A DNA stretch of 64,000 nt from Candidatus Latescibacterota bacterium (GTDB taxonomy: Bacteria; JAAXHH01): positions 33,070-97,069 of the forward strand of contig JAJEHX010000050.1 in NCBI GenBank assembly GCA_022823465.1. Direction: 5' to 3'. Under the pieces are notes generated by a model. The model was given only the letters and a program-made list of their open reading frames with translations. It made no database searches and was not told where the DNA came from. Below, in pieces: positions 27,950-37,485 of this stretch. Both the position numbers and the translations under genes were made by a program. Position 1 is the first letter of the stretch, and each line of letters starts with the position of its first letter.

Positions 27950-28021
27950 CTCCGGGGCCAGGACTCGAACCTGGATAGCCAGAACCAAAATCTGGTGTCC
28001 TGCCAATTGAACGACCCCGGA
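27950..28021 (-). tRNA. tRNA-Gln (anticodon TTG)
   Basis: A complete 72-nt cloverleaf on the minus strand. The acceptor stem is TCCGGGG with CCCCGGA and discriminator G. The anticodon arm is CCAGA-TTTTGGT-TCTGG, placing TTG at positions 34-36, and the T arm is CCAGG-TTCGAGT-CCTGG. The D arm pairs GTTC with GGAC. No 3' CCA is encoded; the adjacent bases are TTT, so the tail must be added enzymatically, in keeping with the cca-like gene at 8675-10060. Confidence 0.97.
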
Positions 28022-28045
28022 ATGTGCACGATCCAGCAGATGTCG

Positions 28046-28462
28046 TCAAGGACCGGTCGGTGTTTCGGACCGGAAGACCTCCACCCGCGAGGCGACCTCG
28101 CAAGCCCCCGTCTCCGCATCTCTTTCAGCCCGGTACCGGAGAACGGTGTCGGCGGAGACTTCCACCGAGTTACGGACGACACCCGAACAGGTGGGCGATT
28201 CCACCGACAGGATGTGCGTCCCGGTCTTTACCGATCGAAACTCCGTGTATGCGCCTACAGGAAGTTCCCTGGCGTCCCCCGCCAGATCGACACGTATGGC
28301 TTCGGTACTCTCCAGCGTATTGTAAACAGTCAGCACGAAGGTGTCTTCGCCCCCGCAGGACGCGGCCAGAAAAACCGCGGCCAGCAGTACGGCCGCCCCG
28401 CCGGCTCGCCGTCGAGCGGATCCGGATCCGTCGATTTCATCCATAGACTTACCCGAGACCAT
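28046..28462 (-). CDS. Small putative lipoprotein of unknown function
   Basis: A 138-residue protein with no family I recognise. After a charged N-terminus a hydrophobic stretch AAVLLAAVFLAASC near 23-36 ends in a lipobox-like LAASC, so C36 could be lipidated and the protein anchored in an outer or inner membrane. The mature part is rich in beta-prone segments (FVLTVYNTLES, HILSVESPTCSG) and has two further cysteines that might form a disulfide. It lies 24 nt upstream of tRNA-Gln on the same strand. Several overlapping frames are open here, so the coding call rests on the lipobox and composition. Confidence 0.55.
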   Translation of the reverse strand: MVSGKSMDEIDGSGSARRRAGGAAVLLAAVFLAASCGGEDTFVLTVYNTLESTEAIRVDLAGDARELPVGAYTEFRSVKTGTHILSVESPTCSGVVRNSVEVSADTVLRYRAERDAETGACEVASRVEVFRSETPTGP

Positions 28463-28608
28463 TCCATCCGGGGCGTCGCCCGATCATCGCCGTTTCTCCC
28501 GTCGGATCCGGACCATTCGATGTCGCATCGCCTTACCATCCGGCTCCGGCTCAATCTACCCGGGCAGTCGCCGGGTGTCAATCGGAAGTTGCCCAGCTGT
28601 CCGCGTTA

Positions 28609-28661
28609 CCCTGCGTCGCGCGTTGACCAGTGGTACGTGTCGCCCTGCGCCGCGCGTTGAC
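28609..28661 (+). repeat. Two-copy 19-bp direct repeat upstream of the SBP-kinase operon
   Basis: CCCTGCGTCGCGCGTTGAC at 28609-28627 and CCCTGCGCCGCGCGTTGAC at 28643-28661 differ at one base and are 34 bp apart, start to start. They end 25 bp upstream of the promoter -35 box, which is where an activator could bind. Confidence 0.9.
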
Positions 28662-28685
28662 ACCGTCCCTGGGGACCTAATCTAC

Positions 28686-28714
28686 TTGACATGACCTCCA
28701 ATCGTCTGTAAAAT
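28686..28714 (+). promoter_or_regulatory. Near-consensus sigma70-type promoter of the SBP-kinase-NtrC operon
   Basis: TTGACA, 17-bp spacer, TAAAAT, ending 54 nt before the ATG of the solute-binding protein gene. It is the best promoter match in the window. Confidence 0.8.
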
Positions 28715-28768
28715 GGAGTAACTCACAAGATTCCCTCCTGCAGATCAGGTTTTACTAGGCGGTAATTC

Positions 28769-30406
28769 ATGCTGAAGGTACGGCATTCCCTAGGCAAACA
28801 CCTGCTTGTTTACACGTTCATCCCGGCCTTGCTCGTCTTCTCGATGCCGGATTCCGTCCGCGGCCAGGCTGCAGAGCGTTCCGTCCCGCATGGCGGCGTG
28901 GTCACCATCGGCAAGGTCGCCGCCGGGGACCTCACCTTCCACCCCCTGTTCAACAGCCTGGGCGTGGAAAGAGAGATCGCCGCGCTGATCTACGGCGAAG
29001 GCCTGCTGCGCGTAGACGAATCGGGTGTTCCGTCAGACGGCCTGGCCTATCTGCCCATCAAGCTTTCCGACGGACGGGACTGGGTTTTCCGGCTGAAGCA
29101 GGGGGTTGAATTCCACGATGGAGAACCGCTGACCGCCGATGATGTGATCTTCACCTACACGCGATACAAGGCCTCCCGCGTGTATGATCCCGTCTTCCAC
29201 CGTTATTTCCAGAACATCGAGCAGCTTTCCGCCCTGGATCACCAGACGGTCCGAATCATCATGAAGTCGCCGGTCGAGGCCTTTCCCAATCGGCTTGCGA
29301 CGCTGCCCATTCTGCCCAGGCACCAGATGGAACGAGGCCTTTTCGCCGATGCCGGCGCGCACCTGGAAACGACCCGGCCCATCGGACTGGGACCGTACAG
29401 GGTCGAGGCCTGGCCCGCTCTCGATGTCGTAACGCTCACGGCGAATGAACGCTGGCATCGGGGCCGCGCAAACCTTGACAGGGTGGTCTACAGGTTCTAC
29501 CCCACCTCCGAAGCCCTGCAGGCGGCCTTCATCATGCGCGAGGTCGATCTCATCGAGGTGGAACGCGACGGCACGCTCAGGGACCTGAAACGGGCCCGAT
29601 CCGACGCGAAAATACAGGCGATCGTTCCGGCAAACCGCGCCTTTGCCGCGGTCTTCTATAATCATCGGGATCCCTTGCTTTCCCAGTCGGCCATACGCCG
29701 GGCGCTGACCTACGCCACGAACCGCGAGCGCATCCTGGACGAGGTGCTGGTCCGCGGCGCCGGGGTACTGGCCCATAGTCCGATTCATCCGGAGTTCGAG
29801 TTCAAAGGCGGCGACATGGGATTCGACTACAGGCCGCGCGAGGCCCGTGAAATGCTGCGTCTCCAGGGATGGAGCGACAGCGACGGAGACGGGTTTCTCG
29901 ACCGGGAAGGGCGCCCCCTCCGATTCGAACTGCTGTTCCCCCGAGGGCAGGCCTCCGCCGAGAAGACGGTGCGGGTCATCAGGCTGAACCTGAACCACGT
30001 CGGCATCCGGGTCGTACCCGTACCCGTCACCCAGAAAGAACTGGTCCAGCGGCTCAGTGTCGGCAGTTACGAGGCCGCGCTGTTCGTTCAGGATTTCGAA
30101 CCCACCGCGGACGATCTGTACGCCGTGTTTCATTCGGAAAGTATCGGACTGGGCAACATGCTCGGATACCGCAGCCGCCAGGTCGACCGCAATATCAGTT
30201 TCCTCTTCGGGCTGCCCGATCAGCAACGGGCCGGCCCCGTCTATCAGCAGCTCGAGATGTTGTTGATCCGGGACCAGCCCTGTATGTTCCTCTACTTCGT
30301 CGATACCCGGTACGTCGCGTACAACCCCGCCCTGCAAAACCTGGGCTCCCCGGGTGAAGCGCTTCGATCGCCCGCAGCCTGGTTCCGGACCGCGTACGCT
30401 CCTTGA
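28769..30406 (+). CDS. Family 5 extracellular solute-binding protein (peptide/nickel type)
   Basis: A 545-residue periplasmic binding protein of the DppA/OppA class. An N-terminal signal peptide (hydrophobic core near residues 14-26, Ala-rich end near 30-33) is followed by the family opening GGVVTIGKVAAGDLTFHP. Next come RDWVFRLKQGVEFHDGEPLTADDVIFTY near 97-125 and the typical AIRRALTYATNRERI segment near 307-321. No permease or ATPase gene is adjacent. Instead its stop codon overlaps the start of a histidine kinase gene, so it may act as a periplasmic sensor or receptor. The ligand is unknown. Confidence 0.9.
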   Translation: MLKVRHSLGKHLLVYTFIPALLVFSMPDSVRGQAAERSVPHGGVVTIGKVAAGDLTFHPLFNSLGVEREIAALIYGEGLLRVDESGVPSDGLAYLPIKLSDGRDWVFRLKQGVEFHDGEPLTADDVIFTYTRYKASRVYDPVFHRYFQNIEQLSALDHQTVRIIMKSPVEAFPNRLATLPILPRHQMERGLFADAGAHLETTRPIGLGPYRVEAWPALDVVTLTANERWHRGRANLDRVVYRFYPTSEALQAAFIMREVDLIEVERDGTLRDLKRARSDAKIQAIVPANRAFAAVFYNHRDPLLSQSAIRRALTYATNRERILDEVLVRGAGVLAHSPIHPEFEFKGGDMGFDYRPREAREMLRLQGWSDSDGDGFLDREGRPLRFELLFPRGQASAEKTVRVIRLNLNHVGIRVVPVPVTQKELVQRLSVGSYEAALFVQDFEPTADDLYAVFHSESIGLGNMLGYRSRQVDRNISFLFGLPDQQRAGPVYQQLEMLLIRDQPCMFLYFVDTRYVAYNPALQNLGSPGEALRSPAAWFRTAYAP

Positions 30407-32268
30407 CGGCGCGTAATCCCATGTTTCCCAATAGTTTACGAGAAGGCTTGCGGCCACGGCTGCTTGTATCCCATATCACCCTGGCCACCATTCCGGTGCT
30501 TATTGTCGGTCTGCTCCTCCTCGCCACGGCCGGCCGTTCGATAGAAGATGCGGTAGCCGACGGCAACCTCGAGGTTGCGCGCAGGGCAAGCAACGAGATC
30601 CGCCTCTACATCGAGCAGGCGCGTCGCGTGATCGACCTGGCCGCGGACAACATGGACATGATCGACGCCACGGACGCGGTGTACCAGAAACTGATCGACA
30701 ACCTGGTCATCCGTCAGGATTTTCTCAGTGAACTGGCCGTGCTGGACCTGGCGGGCCGGGAGTTACTGACCACCCGTCTCGAAGGGCCGCTTGCGACGCG
30801 TGCGGACCTGGAACTCCCGTCGGACGAAGCCACCGCGATCTCCCCGGTGTTCATTTCCGGCGATGGGCTGCCCGCGGTGATGATCACCGTGCCCGTGCGC
30901 CGGTTCGACGAGCACACGGGATATCTGGCCGCGCAGGTGAACCTCAAGGACATGTGGGACCTGGTGGACAATATACAGCTGGGCGAGGGTCAGGCGGAAG
31001 GATTCGGCAACGCGTACGTGGTGACCGGGACCGGGCGGCTGATCGCCCATCCGGAAAGAGACCGGGTATACCGCCAGGACGATCTGTCCGCGTCGCCCGT
31101 CGGAAAGGCGCTGGCAGCAGAGCAGAGCGGCACGCTGGTCTACACCGGACCGCCGGGAGAAATGGTCGCCGCTTTTGCGACCGTGGAACCGCTCGGATGG
31201 AAGGTCGTCATAGAGCAGCCGGCCGCCCGGGCCTTCGCCCGGTCGCAGGACATGATCCTGGGCATCAGCGTGCTCATGGTCATCAGCGCGGCGGTCGCCT
31301 CGCTGATCGGAATCCTCGTCGTTCGCAAGATCGTCAGGCCGATCCACGAACTGGTGCGGGGCGCGCAACTGTTTGCCCGGGGCAGGCTGACCCATACCAT
31401 AGAAACGTCGGGGCATGGCGAACTGACCACGCTGGCCCGTGAATTCAACCAGATGGCCCGGGAACTGCTGGAGAAGGAACGCCGCCTGAAACAGGCCGAA
31501 CGCCTGGCTACGTTGAGCAAGTTTGCCACCATTCTGTCCCATGAGATCCGCAACCCGCTCAACTCCATGATCATCAACCTCAGGATCCTCAAGCGGGACA
31601 TGGAAAAGCAGAACGGAGACCCCCGGAACCAGGGCGGGCACTATGAGAAGGTGATCTCGGAAATCTGGCGTATCGACAGTCTCGTCGAGAATTTCCTGAA
31701 CTATGCCCGGCCGCCCGAACTGGCGCCCTTTCCCCACGACATAAACGCGGTGCTTGACGAAGTGATCGCGACGCACCAGGGTACGGCGGAGGAACGGGGT
31801 GTCCGTATCGTCACCCGGTACAGGGACGAAGAAACGATGGTCTCTGTCGACATCAACCAGATCAAGCAGGTGTTCCTGAACATCATGCTGAACGCCTTCG
31901 ATGCCATGGAAGAAGGCGGGACGCTGACGATCTCCACCGAGCGGGTACTGCCCCGGCGCAGCGGCGACCTGACCCTGGACCGTATCGGAGAAAGCCCCCA
32001 TGTCAATGTGAAGTTCGAAGATACCGGAAGGGGTATTGATCCCGGCCGGCTGGATCGTATATTCGAGGTGTACTACACGTCCAAGTCAACCGGTACGGGA
32101 CTGGGCCTGCCCATTGCCCAGCAGATAGTGGAGAAACACGGAGGCCGGATCACGGCAGAAAGCGAGCCGGGCGAGGGGACGGTCTTCATTTTGTCCCTCC
32201 CGGCGCTTGAGGCGGCCGCGGCCGAACCGGCCGCCGGACAACCATCCGAGTCTGCCGGCACGGAATAG
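30403..32268 (+). CDS. Membrane sensor histidine kinase (Cache-HAMP-HisKA-HATPase)
   Basis: A 621-residue kinase. One membrane helix (about 22-42), a periplasmic dCache-like sensor domain (about 45-285), a second helix (about 290-310), HAMP (about 312-365), a short coiled coil, HisKA with H380 in ILSHEIRNPLNS, and HATPase_c with NIMLNAFDAMEEGG and GTGLGLPIA. The pattern resembles NtrB/AtoS-type kinases that pair with NtrC-type regulators, and such a gene follows after 36 nt. The reading starts at TTG 30403, overlapping the previous stop as TTGA; ATG 30421 is the alternative, and neither has a good ribosome-binding site, which fits translational coupling. Confidence 0.94.
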   Translation: MTARNPMFPNSLREGLRPRLLVSHITLATIPVLIVGLLLLATAGRSIEDAVADGNLEVARRASNEIRLYIEQARRVIDLAADNMDMIDATDAVYQKLIDNLVIRQDFLSELAVLDLAGRELLTTRLEGPLATRADLELPSDEATAISPVFISGDGLPAVMITVPVRRFDEHTGYLAAQVNLKDMWDLVDNIQLGEGQAEGFGNAYVVTGTGRLIAHPERDRVYRQDDLSASPVGKALAAEQSGTLVYTGPPGEMVAAFATVEPLGWKVVIEQPAARAFARSQDMILGISVLMVISAAVASLIGILVVRKIVRPIHELVRGAQLFARGRLTHTIETSGHGELTTLAREFNQMARELLEKERRLKQAERLATLSKFATILSHEIRNPLNSMIINLRILKRDMEKQNGDPRNQGGHYEKVISEIWRIDSLVENFLNYARPPELAPFPHDINAVLDEVIATHQGTAEERGVRIVTRYRDEETMVSVDINQIKQVFLNIMLNAFDAMEEGGTLTISTERVLPRRSGDLTLDRIGESPHVNVKFEDTGRGIDPGRLDRIFEVYYTSKSTGTGLGLPIAQQIVEKHGGRITAESEPGEGTVFILSLPALEAAAAEPAAGQPSESAGTE

Positions 32269-32304
32269 CCGGAACCTCGGGGAAAGGTGGAACAGAGGAC
32301 ATTC

Positions 32305-33651
32305 ATGGAAAGCATCCTGATCGCGGAAGACGACCGCAACACCCGGGAGGGACTGGTCGAGTTGCTGTCGGACGAGGGATATGAAGTCACCGGTGTGACG
32401 GACGGTGAACAGGCGTACGAAACGGCCCGCAAGCGTCATTTCGACGTGCTCCTCACGGACATGAAAATGCCCCGGGTGAACGGCCTGAATCTGATCAAGC
32501 GGGTGACCGGCACCTCGCCGGAAACGAGTATCATCATGATGACGGCCTTCGCCACGGTGGAGACGGCCGTGAAGGCCATGCGCGACGGCGCTTTTTCCTA
32601 CCTGACCAAGCCGCTGAAGATGGAGGAACTGCTCGCCGCCATACAGGGCGCGTTGCAGGAGAAGCAGAACAGGCGGCGGATGGAAGCGTCACCGAGGTCT
32701 TCCTCCATCCCCGACCCGGACATCATCGGCGAAAGCGAGCAGATCAAGGGCATATTCGAACGGGTGGAAAAGGTCGCCAGGGCCAATACCACGGTGCTGA
32801 TGCTCGGAGAAAGCGGTACGGGGAAGAGCCTTATCGCCCGGGCGATACACGCGAAGAGCTATAGAAGGGACCGGCCTTTCGTGGACGTAAGCTGCGCCTC
32901 CATCCCCGAGGGACTGCTGGAAAGCGAACTCTTCGGCACCGAAAAGGGGGCGTACACCGGTGCGCTGAACACGACGCGCAAAGGGTATTTCGAGCGGGCG
33001 GGCGGCGGGACGATATTCCTGGATGAAATCGGTGAGATCAGCGGTACCGTCCAGGTCAAGCTGCTGCGCGTGCTGCAGGAACGCCGGTTCGAAAGACTGG
33101 GCGGGACCGAGCCGCTGCATATCGACGTCCGGGTGATCGCGGCCACCAACCGGAACCTGGAGGACGCGGTCGCGGAAGGGCGCTACCGGCAGGACCTCTA
33201 CTACCGGCTCAACGTCATACCCATCGTGGTGCCTCCCCTGCGCGACCACCGGGATGACATCCCGCCGCTCATCGACTATTTCATCCGGAAATACACGGAG
33301 GAGAACGGGCTCGGGGAAAAGTACATGTCCGACGACGCGCTGGAGATCTGCATGGGGTACGACTGGCCCGGAAACATCCGGGAAGTGGAGAACGCCATAG
33401 AGAGCGCCGTGGTATTGAGTGACGGGGAGCGCATCCTGCCCGAACACCTGCCCAACCTTGCCCACGCGCCCGCCATCGTGTCGAATACCGGCCCCGTCCA
33501 GGGTACCCTGAAGGATTCCAGGGGACAGGCGGAGAAGCTTCTCATTCAACAGGCGCTGCGGGAGTCCGGCGGCAACCGCACGAGGGCGGCGGAAGCCCTC
33601 GGAGTGACGGTCAGGACCATCCAGTACAAGATCAAGAAATACGACCTGTAG
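32305..33651 (+). CDS. Sigma54-dependent NtrC-family response regulator
   Basis: A 448-residue transcription activator. Receiver domain (1-120) with phosphoacceptor D52 in [12 protein letters not shown]. Central AAA+ domain (about 140-370) with Walker A GESGTGKS near 168-175, the sigma54-contacting loop as GAYTGA (commonly GAFTGA) near 215-220, and Walker [11 protein letters not shown]-terminal Fis-type helix-turn-helix with [25 protein letters not shown]. The ATG at 32305 follows AGAGGA at proper spacing; the GTG at 32287 is less likely. Partner of the preceding kinase. I saw no convincing -24/-12 promoter nearby, so its targets are unknown. Confidence 0.95.
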   Translation: MESILIAEDDRNTREGLVELLSDEGYEVTGVTDGEQAYETARKRHFDVLLTDMKMPRVNGLNLIKRVTGTSPETSIIMMTAFATVETAVKAMRDGAFSYLTKPLKMEELLAAIQGALQEKQNRRRMEASPRSSSIPDPDIIGESEQIKGIFERVEKVARANTTVLMLGESGTGKSLIARAIHAKSYRRDRPFVDVSCASIPEGLLESELFGTEKGAYTGALNTTRKGYFERAGGGTIFLDEIGEISGTVQVKLLRVLQERRFERLGGTEPLHIDVRVIAATNRNLEDAVAEGRYRQDLYYRLNVIPIVVPPLRDHRDDIPPLIDYFIRKYTEENGLGEKYMSDDALEICMGYDWPGNIREVENAIESAVVLSDGERILPEHLPNLAHAPAIVSNTGPVQGTLKDSRGQAEKLLIQQALRESGGNRTRAAEALGVTVRTIQYKIKKYDL

Positions 33652-33716
33652 CGCCGAAACCTTCCACCGGGAGGCTGTCTCCCGCCCCGAAGAGACAGTA
33701 CGGCAGGTGAAGCCAC

Positions 33717-34574
33717 ATGGAGACGAATGCCATCTCCGTATCCGTCGTGATACCCACGTACAACCGGGAGAAACGGTTGCCGGCGGCGGTCCGGTCCGTC
33801 CTGAACCAGTCGCTTCCGCCCTCGGAAATCATCGTGATCGATGATGGCTCCACGGACACGACCCCGGCCCTCATGGGGCATTTTCCCGAAATACGTTACA
33901 TTCGACAGGAAAACCAGGGGGTCAGTCAGGCCAGGAACCATGGCATCTGCGTGGCGAAGCACGAATGGATCGCCTTTCTCGACTCCGATGACGAATGGCT
34001 CCCACACAAACTGGAAAGACAGTGCAAGGCCCTGGAACGCCATCCTCAGTACCGTTTCTGCCATACTGACGAAATATGGATCCGCAGGGGCAGGCGGGTC
34101 AATCCCATGAAAAAACACGCCAAGTACGGGGGTTACATCTTCGATCAGTGCCTGCCTCTTTGCGTCATTTCACCGTCTTCCGCGCTGATACACCGCGACC
34201 TGTTCGACCGCTACGGCACCTTCGATCCGGAACTGCCGGTGTGCGAAGACTACGACCTGTGGCTGCGCTTCTGCGCGCGGGAACCCGTGCTCTACGTCGA
34301 CGAAGCGCTGTTGCTGAAGTTCGGCGGCCACGAAGACCAGTTGTCGCAGGCCTACTGGGGCATGGACCGATTCCGCATACGCGCCCTGGAGAATCTGATC
34401 CGGAGTGGCGTGCTGGACGGCGCGGCCCTCGACGGCGCAGTGGACACGCTTTGCCGCAAAATCGACATCTATGCAAACGGGGCGGAGAAGCGGCGCAGAT
34501 TCGAAGAAGCGCATAGCTACAGGGAGAAAAAACGTTACTTCGAAGCACAATACGCCGCGGTACGGAGCGGCTGA
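33717..34574 (+). CDS. Family 2 glycosyltransferase
   Basis: A 285-residue GT-A fold protein with the classic opening SVVIPTYNREKRLPAAVRSVLNQ near 6-28 and EIIVIDDGSTDTT near 34-46. The metal-binding motif FLDSDDEWLPHKLERQ lies near 85-100 and the acceptor region has CEDYDLWLRFCAREP near 176-190. It would transfer a sugar from a nucleotide donor to a polysaccharide, lipid or protein acceptor that cannot be named. It has no transmembrane helices and sits alone 65 nt after the NtrC-type regulator, without other polysaccharide genes. Confidence 0.93.
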   Translation: METNAISVSVVIPTYNREKRLPAAVRSVLNQSLPPSEIIVIDDGSTDTTPALMGHFPEIRYIRQENQGVSQARNHGICVAKHEWIAFLDSDDEWLPHKLERQCKALERHPQYRFCHTDEIWIRRGRRVNPMKKHAKYGGYIFDQCLPLCVISPSSALIHRDLFDRYGTFDPELPVCEDYDLWLRFCAREPVLYVDEALLLKFGGHEDQLSQAYWGMDRFRIRALENLIRSGVLDGAALDGAVDTLCRKIDIYANGAEKRRRFEEAHSYREKKRYFEAQYAAVRSG

Positions 34575-34814
34575 ACATGTGCAAAATCTTTCGTAGCGTT
34601 CTGAAGGGGTTTTCCGGCTTCCGGTCTGCGAAGTACAGATTCAGCTCCTGAATACGCCAAAGTTACCCTTCGTCGGACGAATACTGCGCTCCCTGACGTT
34701 TTCGGCATGTTATTTGCGCCGTCGTAAGGATGGATGATTGTATCCATAGTGGCTTGGGTCCTTCGAGGAGTCGTACCTGAGGGCTTTGTTTTGTTCCTGA
34801 AATCGAGACGCGTG

Positions 34815-37418
34815 ATGAAACGCATTGTATTTCTACTGATCCTTTGCTTAGGCCTGGCGCCATTTACCGCCTATGCGGTTACGTCCGGCAAAGTCACGGG
34901 ATTCGTCCGGGACGCGGCCACAGGGGATCCGCTGGCCGGGGTCACCATACGCATTGAAGGAACCGAATTACGGGCCATATCCGGCTTGAACGGCGAGTAT
35001 TTCATACTCAACGTTCCCGTGGGTACGTACCGGGTGGAAGTCCAGATGATCGGTTACCTTCCCGTCCGAACGCAAGAGCTGACCGTCAGCAGCGACCGGT
35101 CCACGCGGATCGATTTCGAGCTGGAAACGACCGTACTCGACCTGGCCGAACCGGTAACGATAACCGCGCCCAGAACTTCGACCCGGTCGGATCTGACTGC
35201 TTCGAGCGAATTGATCGTTCCCCGGGAAATCGAATCCCTGCCCGTTACGGACCTGGCGGACCTGATCTTTCTTCAGAACGGGGTGGTCCGGGACGCGGAA
35301 GGCGACTTGCACGTTCGCGGCGGCCGGGGGAACGAAATCTCCTATTATGTGGACGGCGCCTCCCTTGAGGATCCCCTGCTGGGGGGCATGGGTACCCATA
35401 TCCAGCTGGATTCGGTCGCGGAACTGGTCATCAACCGGGGCGGCTTCAACGCGCAGTACGGGGAGGCCATGTCGGGCGTCGTCAATATCGTGACCCGAGA
35501 AGGAAGCGGCCCCCTATCCGGAACCCTGCGCGGCGCCACCACCTTTCAGTCCCGGTACGACCTGGAATCGGGGGGCTACGAAGGGACTTCGCCGGGAAGG
35601 GGAGGCCGCCTGGAAGGAACGCTGAGCGGGGCGCTCCCCCGGTTCGGCGACCGCGGCGGTTACTTCCTGTCGGGCCAGGTGCTGAGCGACGGGCATCATA
35701 TACCGCACAACAGCCGGTCCCTGGCTACGGTGGCGGGGAACCTGGTGTTCAAGCCCTATCCCCTCATGAAGCTGAAGCTCAGCGGGCATTACTTCAGCCA
35801 GCGCCATCTTCAGTATGACCATCGCAACCAGAACGGAGTTTCCTACGATTTCAATCCGGACGGGCTTCCGGAAAGACAGGCAGGCAGCCACGCCTTCAAC
35901 CTGTCCGTAAGCCAGAACATCAGTCCCCGTCTATTCTATACCGCACGGTTTTACAGGTACGCCACCAGCAGCACCCTGTTCCCCTCCATGCTGACGGACA
36001 CGTACTGGTCGGAGTGGCCGGGTTATTCGGAGGACGACCTGGGCATTTACAACGGGTCGATCTATGAGTCCACCCAGTTGCCGTCCGATCGGTTCGAGGG
36101 ACTGCCGTTTACGGAAGGCAGCGACTTCTTCCCGCTGTACCGGGACACCCGGACCACCTATTACGGCGCCAGGGCGGACCTGAGCGGGCAGATCACCTAC
36201 TGGAGCCAGGTCCGGGCGGGCGTGGAAGCGCAGTGGTACCGGCTGGACTGGAACGAGAGGTCGTTTCTGCAGGCCGTGCCGCAGGGCCAGAGATTCATCG
36301 TAAGTCCCGTGGAAGGCGCCCTTTACTTTCAGAACAGGCTGGAACTGAGCCGATTGATCGTAGACGCCGGACTCCGGGTGGACTATCTGGATACGAGCCA
36401 GCGGTTTTTTGTCTCTCTTCCTTCGGGCCAGGCCGAGAAACGGGACAACTCGACCAAGATACGGCTGAGTCCGCGCCTGGGCGTTTCCCACTCCTTCACG
36501 CCCCGGAGCCTGCTCCGGTTCAACTACGGTTATTTCTACCAACCGCCGGAGTTCCGGCTTGCCTATGCGAACCTGAGACGCGATTTAAGCGGCGATTCCC
36601 CGCGCCTGGGGAATCCGGATCTGGCACCCCAGAAGACGGTGGCCTATGAATTCGGCCTGGAGCATATGCTGCCCGGGGAGATCCGTATCGGGCTCACGGC
36701 ATCCTACAAGACCATTTCGAACCTTACGTCGACGGCGCAGGTCCAGTACCCCGGCGGCATGTACTATATCTTCAACAACGCGGATTTCGGTTCCGTGCGC
36801 AGCGTCGAGTTCATTCTGAAGCGGGACGTGTCGCGCGTGCTTTCCGGGTCTCTGAACTACACCTATTCCGTAGCGCGGGGCAGCGCTTCCTCTCCCCAGG
36901 AACACGCGGAACAGGCCAACCCGTCCGAAAGAGGCTATTTCCCTCTCGCCTTCGACCAGCGGCACACGGTGAAAGCGGTGGTGAACCTGTTGGCCCCGGA
37001 GACGGTCCAGGGCCGTGTATTGGGCATACCGCTTCGCGGATGGGGGGTGTCCCTCGTGGGCTATTACGGCAGCGGCCTGCCCTACACGCCGACCAACACC
37101 CTGCGGGAGCAGACGGCAACCGCACCGAACCAGGCGCGGCTGCCGGCTTTTGTCAATCTCGACCTGCGTCTCAGAAAGCGCATGAAGGCCGGTCGGTTCA
37201 CCTATACGCTGTTTTCAGAGGTCCGAAACGTATTCGACCGCCGTAACGTCGTGAGTGTCTATGCCAATACGGGGCGTCCGGGGGACGATGGTTATACCCT
37301 GGAGTCCTTCGCAGGCCGGTCGCAGGAGTTTGTTCGCCTGAGGCGGCTGCTGAGCCTGGATCCCCAGCATTACGCCCCGCCCCGCGAAATCCGCCTCGGT
37401 TTCGAAATCGGCTTCTGA
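34815..37418 (+). CDS. TonB-dependent outer-membrane receptor with carboxypeptidase-regulatory-like domain
   Basis: An 867-residue outer-membrane transporter. From ATG 34815 it starts with a clear signal peptide (KRIVFLLILCLGLAPF, cleavage after AYA). A CarboxypepD_reg-like beta domain (GFVRDAATGDPLAGVTIRIEG near 29-49) precedes the plug domain, which has LPVTDLADLIFLQNGVV and GGRGNEISYYVDG. The remainder is a long beta barrel that ends in the outer-membrane insertion signal LGFEIGF. These receptors import siderophores, vitamins or glycans using TonB energy; the ligand is not readable. No SusD-like partner is adjacent. The longer in-frame start at 34734 would bury the signal peptide. Confidence 0.93.
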   Translation: MKRIVFLLILCLGLAPFTAYAVTSGKVTGFVRDAATGDPLAGVTIRIEGTELRAISGLNGEYFILNVPVGTYRVEVQMIGYLPVRTQELTVSSDRSTRIDFELETTVLDLAEPVTITAPRTSTRSDLTASSELIVPREIESLPVTDLADLIFLQNGVVRDAEGDLHVRGGRGNEISYYVDGASLEDPLLGGMGTHIQLDSVAELVINRGGFNAQYGEAMSGVVNIVTREGSGPLSGTLRGATTFQSRYDLESGGYEGTSPGRGGRLEGTLSGALPRFGDRGGYFLSGQVLSDGHHIPHNSRSLATVAGNLVFKPYPLMKLKLSGHYFSQRHLQYDHRNQNGVSYDFNPDGLPERQAGSHAFNLSVSQNISPRLFYTARFYRYATSSTLFPSMLTDTYWSEWPGYSEDDLGIYNGSIYESTQLPSDRFEGLPFTEGSDFFPLYRDTRTTYYGARADLSGQITYWSQVRAGVEAQWYRLDWNERSFLQAVPQGQRFIVSPVEGALYFQNRLELSRLIVDAGLRVDYLDTSQRFFVSLPSGQAEKRDNSTKIRLSPRLGVSHSFTPRSLLRFNYGYFYQPPEFRLAYANLRRDLSGDSPRLGNPDLAPQKTVAYEFGLEHMLPGEIRIGLTASYKTISNLTSTAQVQYPGGMYYIFNNADFGSVRSVEFILKRDVSRVLSGSLNYTYSVARGSASSPQEHAEQANPSERGYFPLAFDQRHTVKAVVNLLAPETVQGRVLGIPLRGWGVSLVGYYGSGLPYTPTNTLREQTATAPNQARLPAFVNLDLRLRKRMKAGRFTYTLFSEVRNVFDRRNVVSVYANTGRPGDDGYTLESFAGRSQEFVRLRRLLSLDPQHYAPPREIRLGFEIGF

Positions 37419-37461
37419 AGACGCCCGGCTCCTGAATCGAAATCGGCTTCTGAAGACGCCC
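37402..37461. repeat. 25-bp tandem duplication across the end of the TonB receptor gene
   Basis: A perfect 25-bp sequence at 37402-37426, beginning TCGAAATCGG and including the receptor stop codon, recurs at 37437-37461, a period of 35 bp. The second copy lies outside the gene and has no apparent coding role. Confidence 0.95.
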
Positions 37462-37485
37462 CGGCGCTGGCGCGGTATCGCCCTT

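Larger units (their letters stand above)
28463..28768 (+). other. 306-bp divergent intergenic region ahead of the solute-binding protein operon
   Basis: Holds a 19-bp imperfect direct repeat (28609-28627 and 28643-28661) and a near-consensus promoter (28686-28714). Three TTGAC boxes occur in one orientation at 28623, 28657 and 28686. No gene is seen. Confidence 0.6.

Noticed and set aside
27337..28021. Search for an attachment-site duplicate of the tRNA-Gln 3' end
   Set aside because: No second copy of the acceptor/T-arm sequence was seen in the window, so integration is only suggested by composition.
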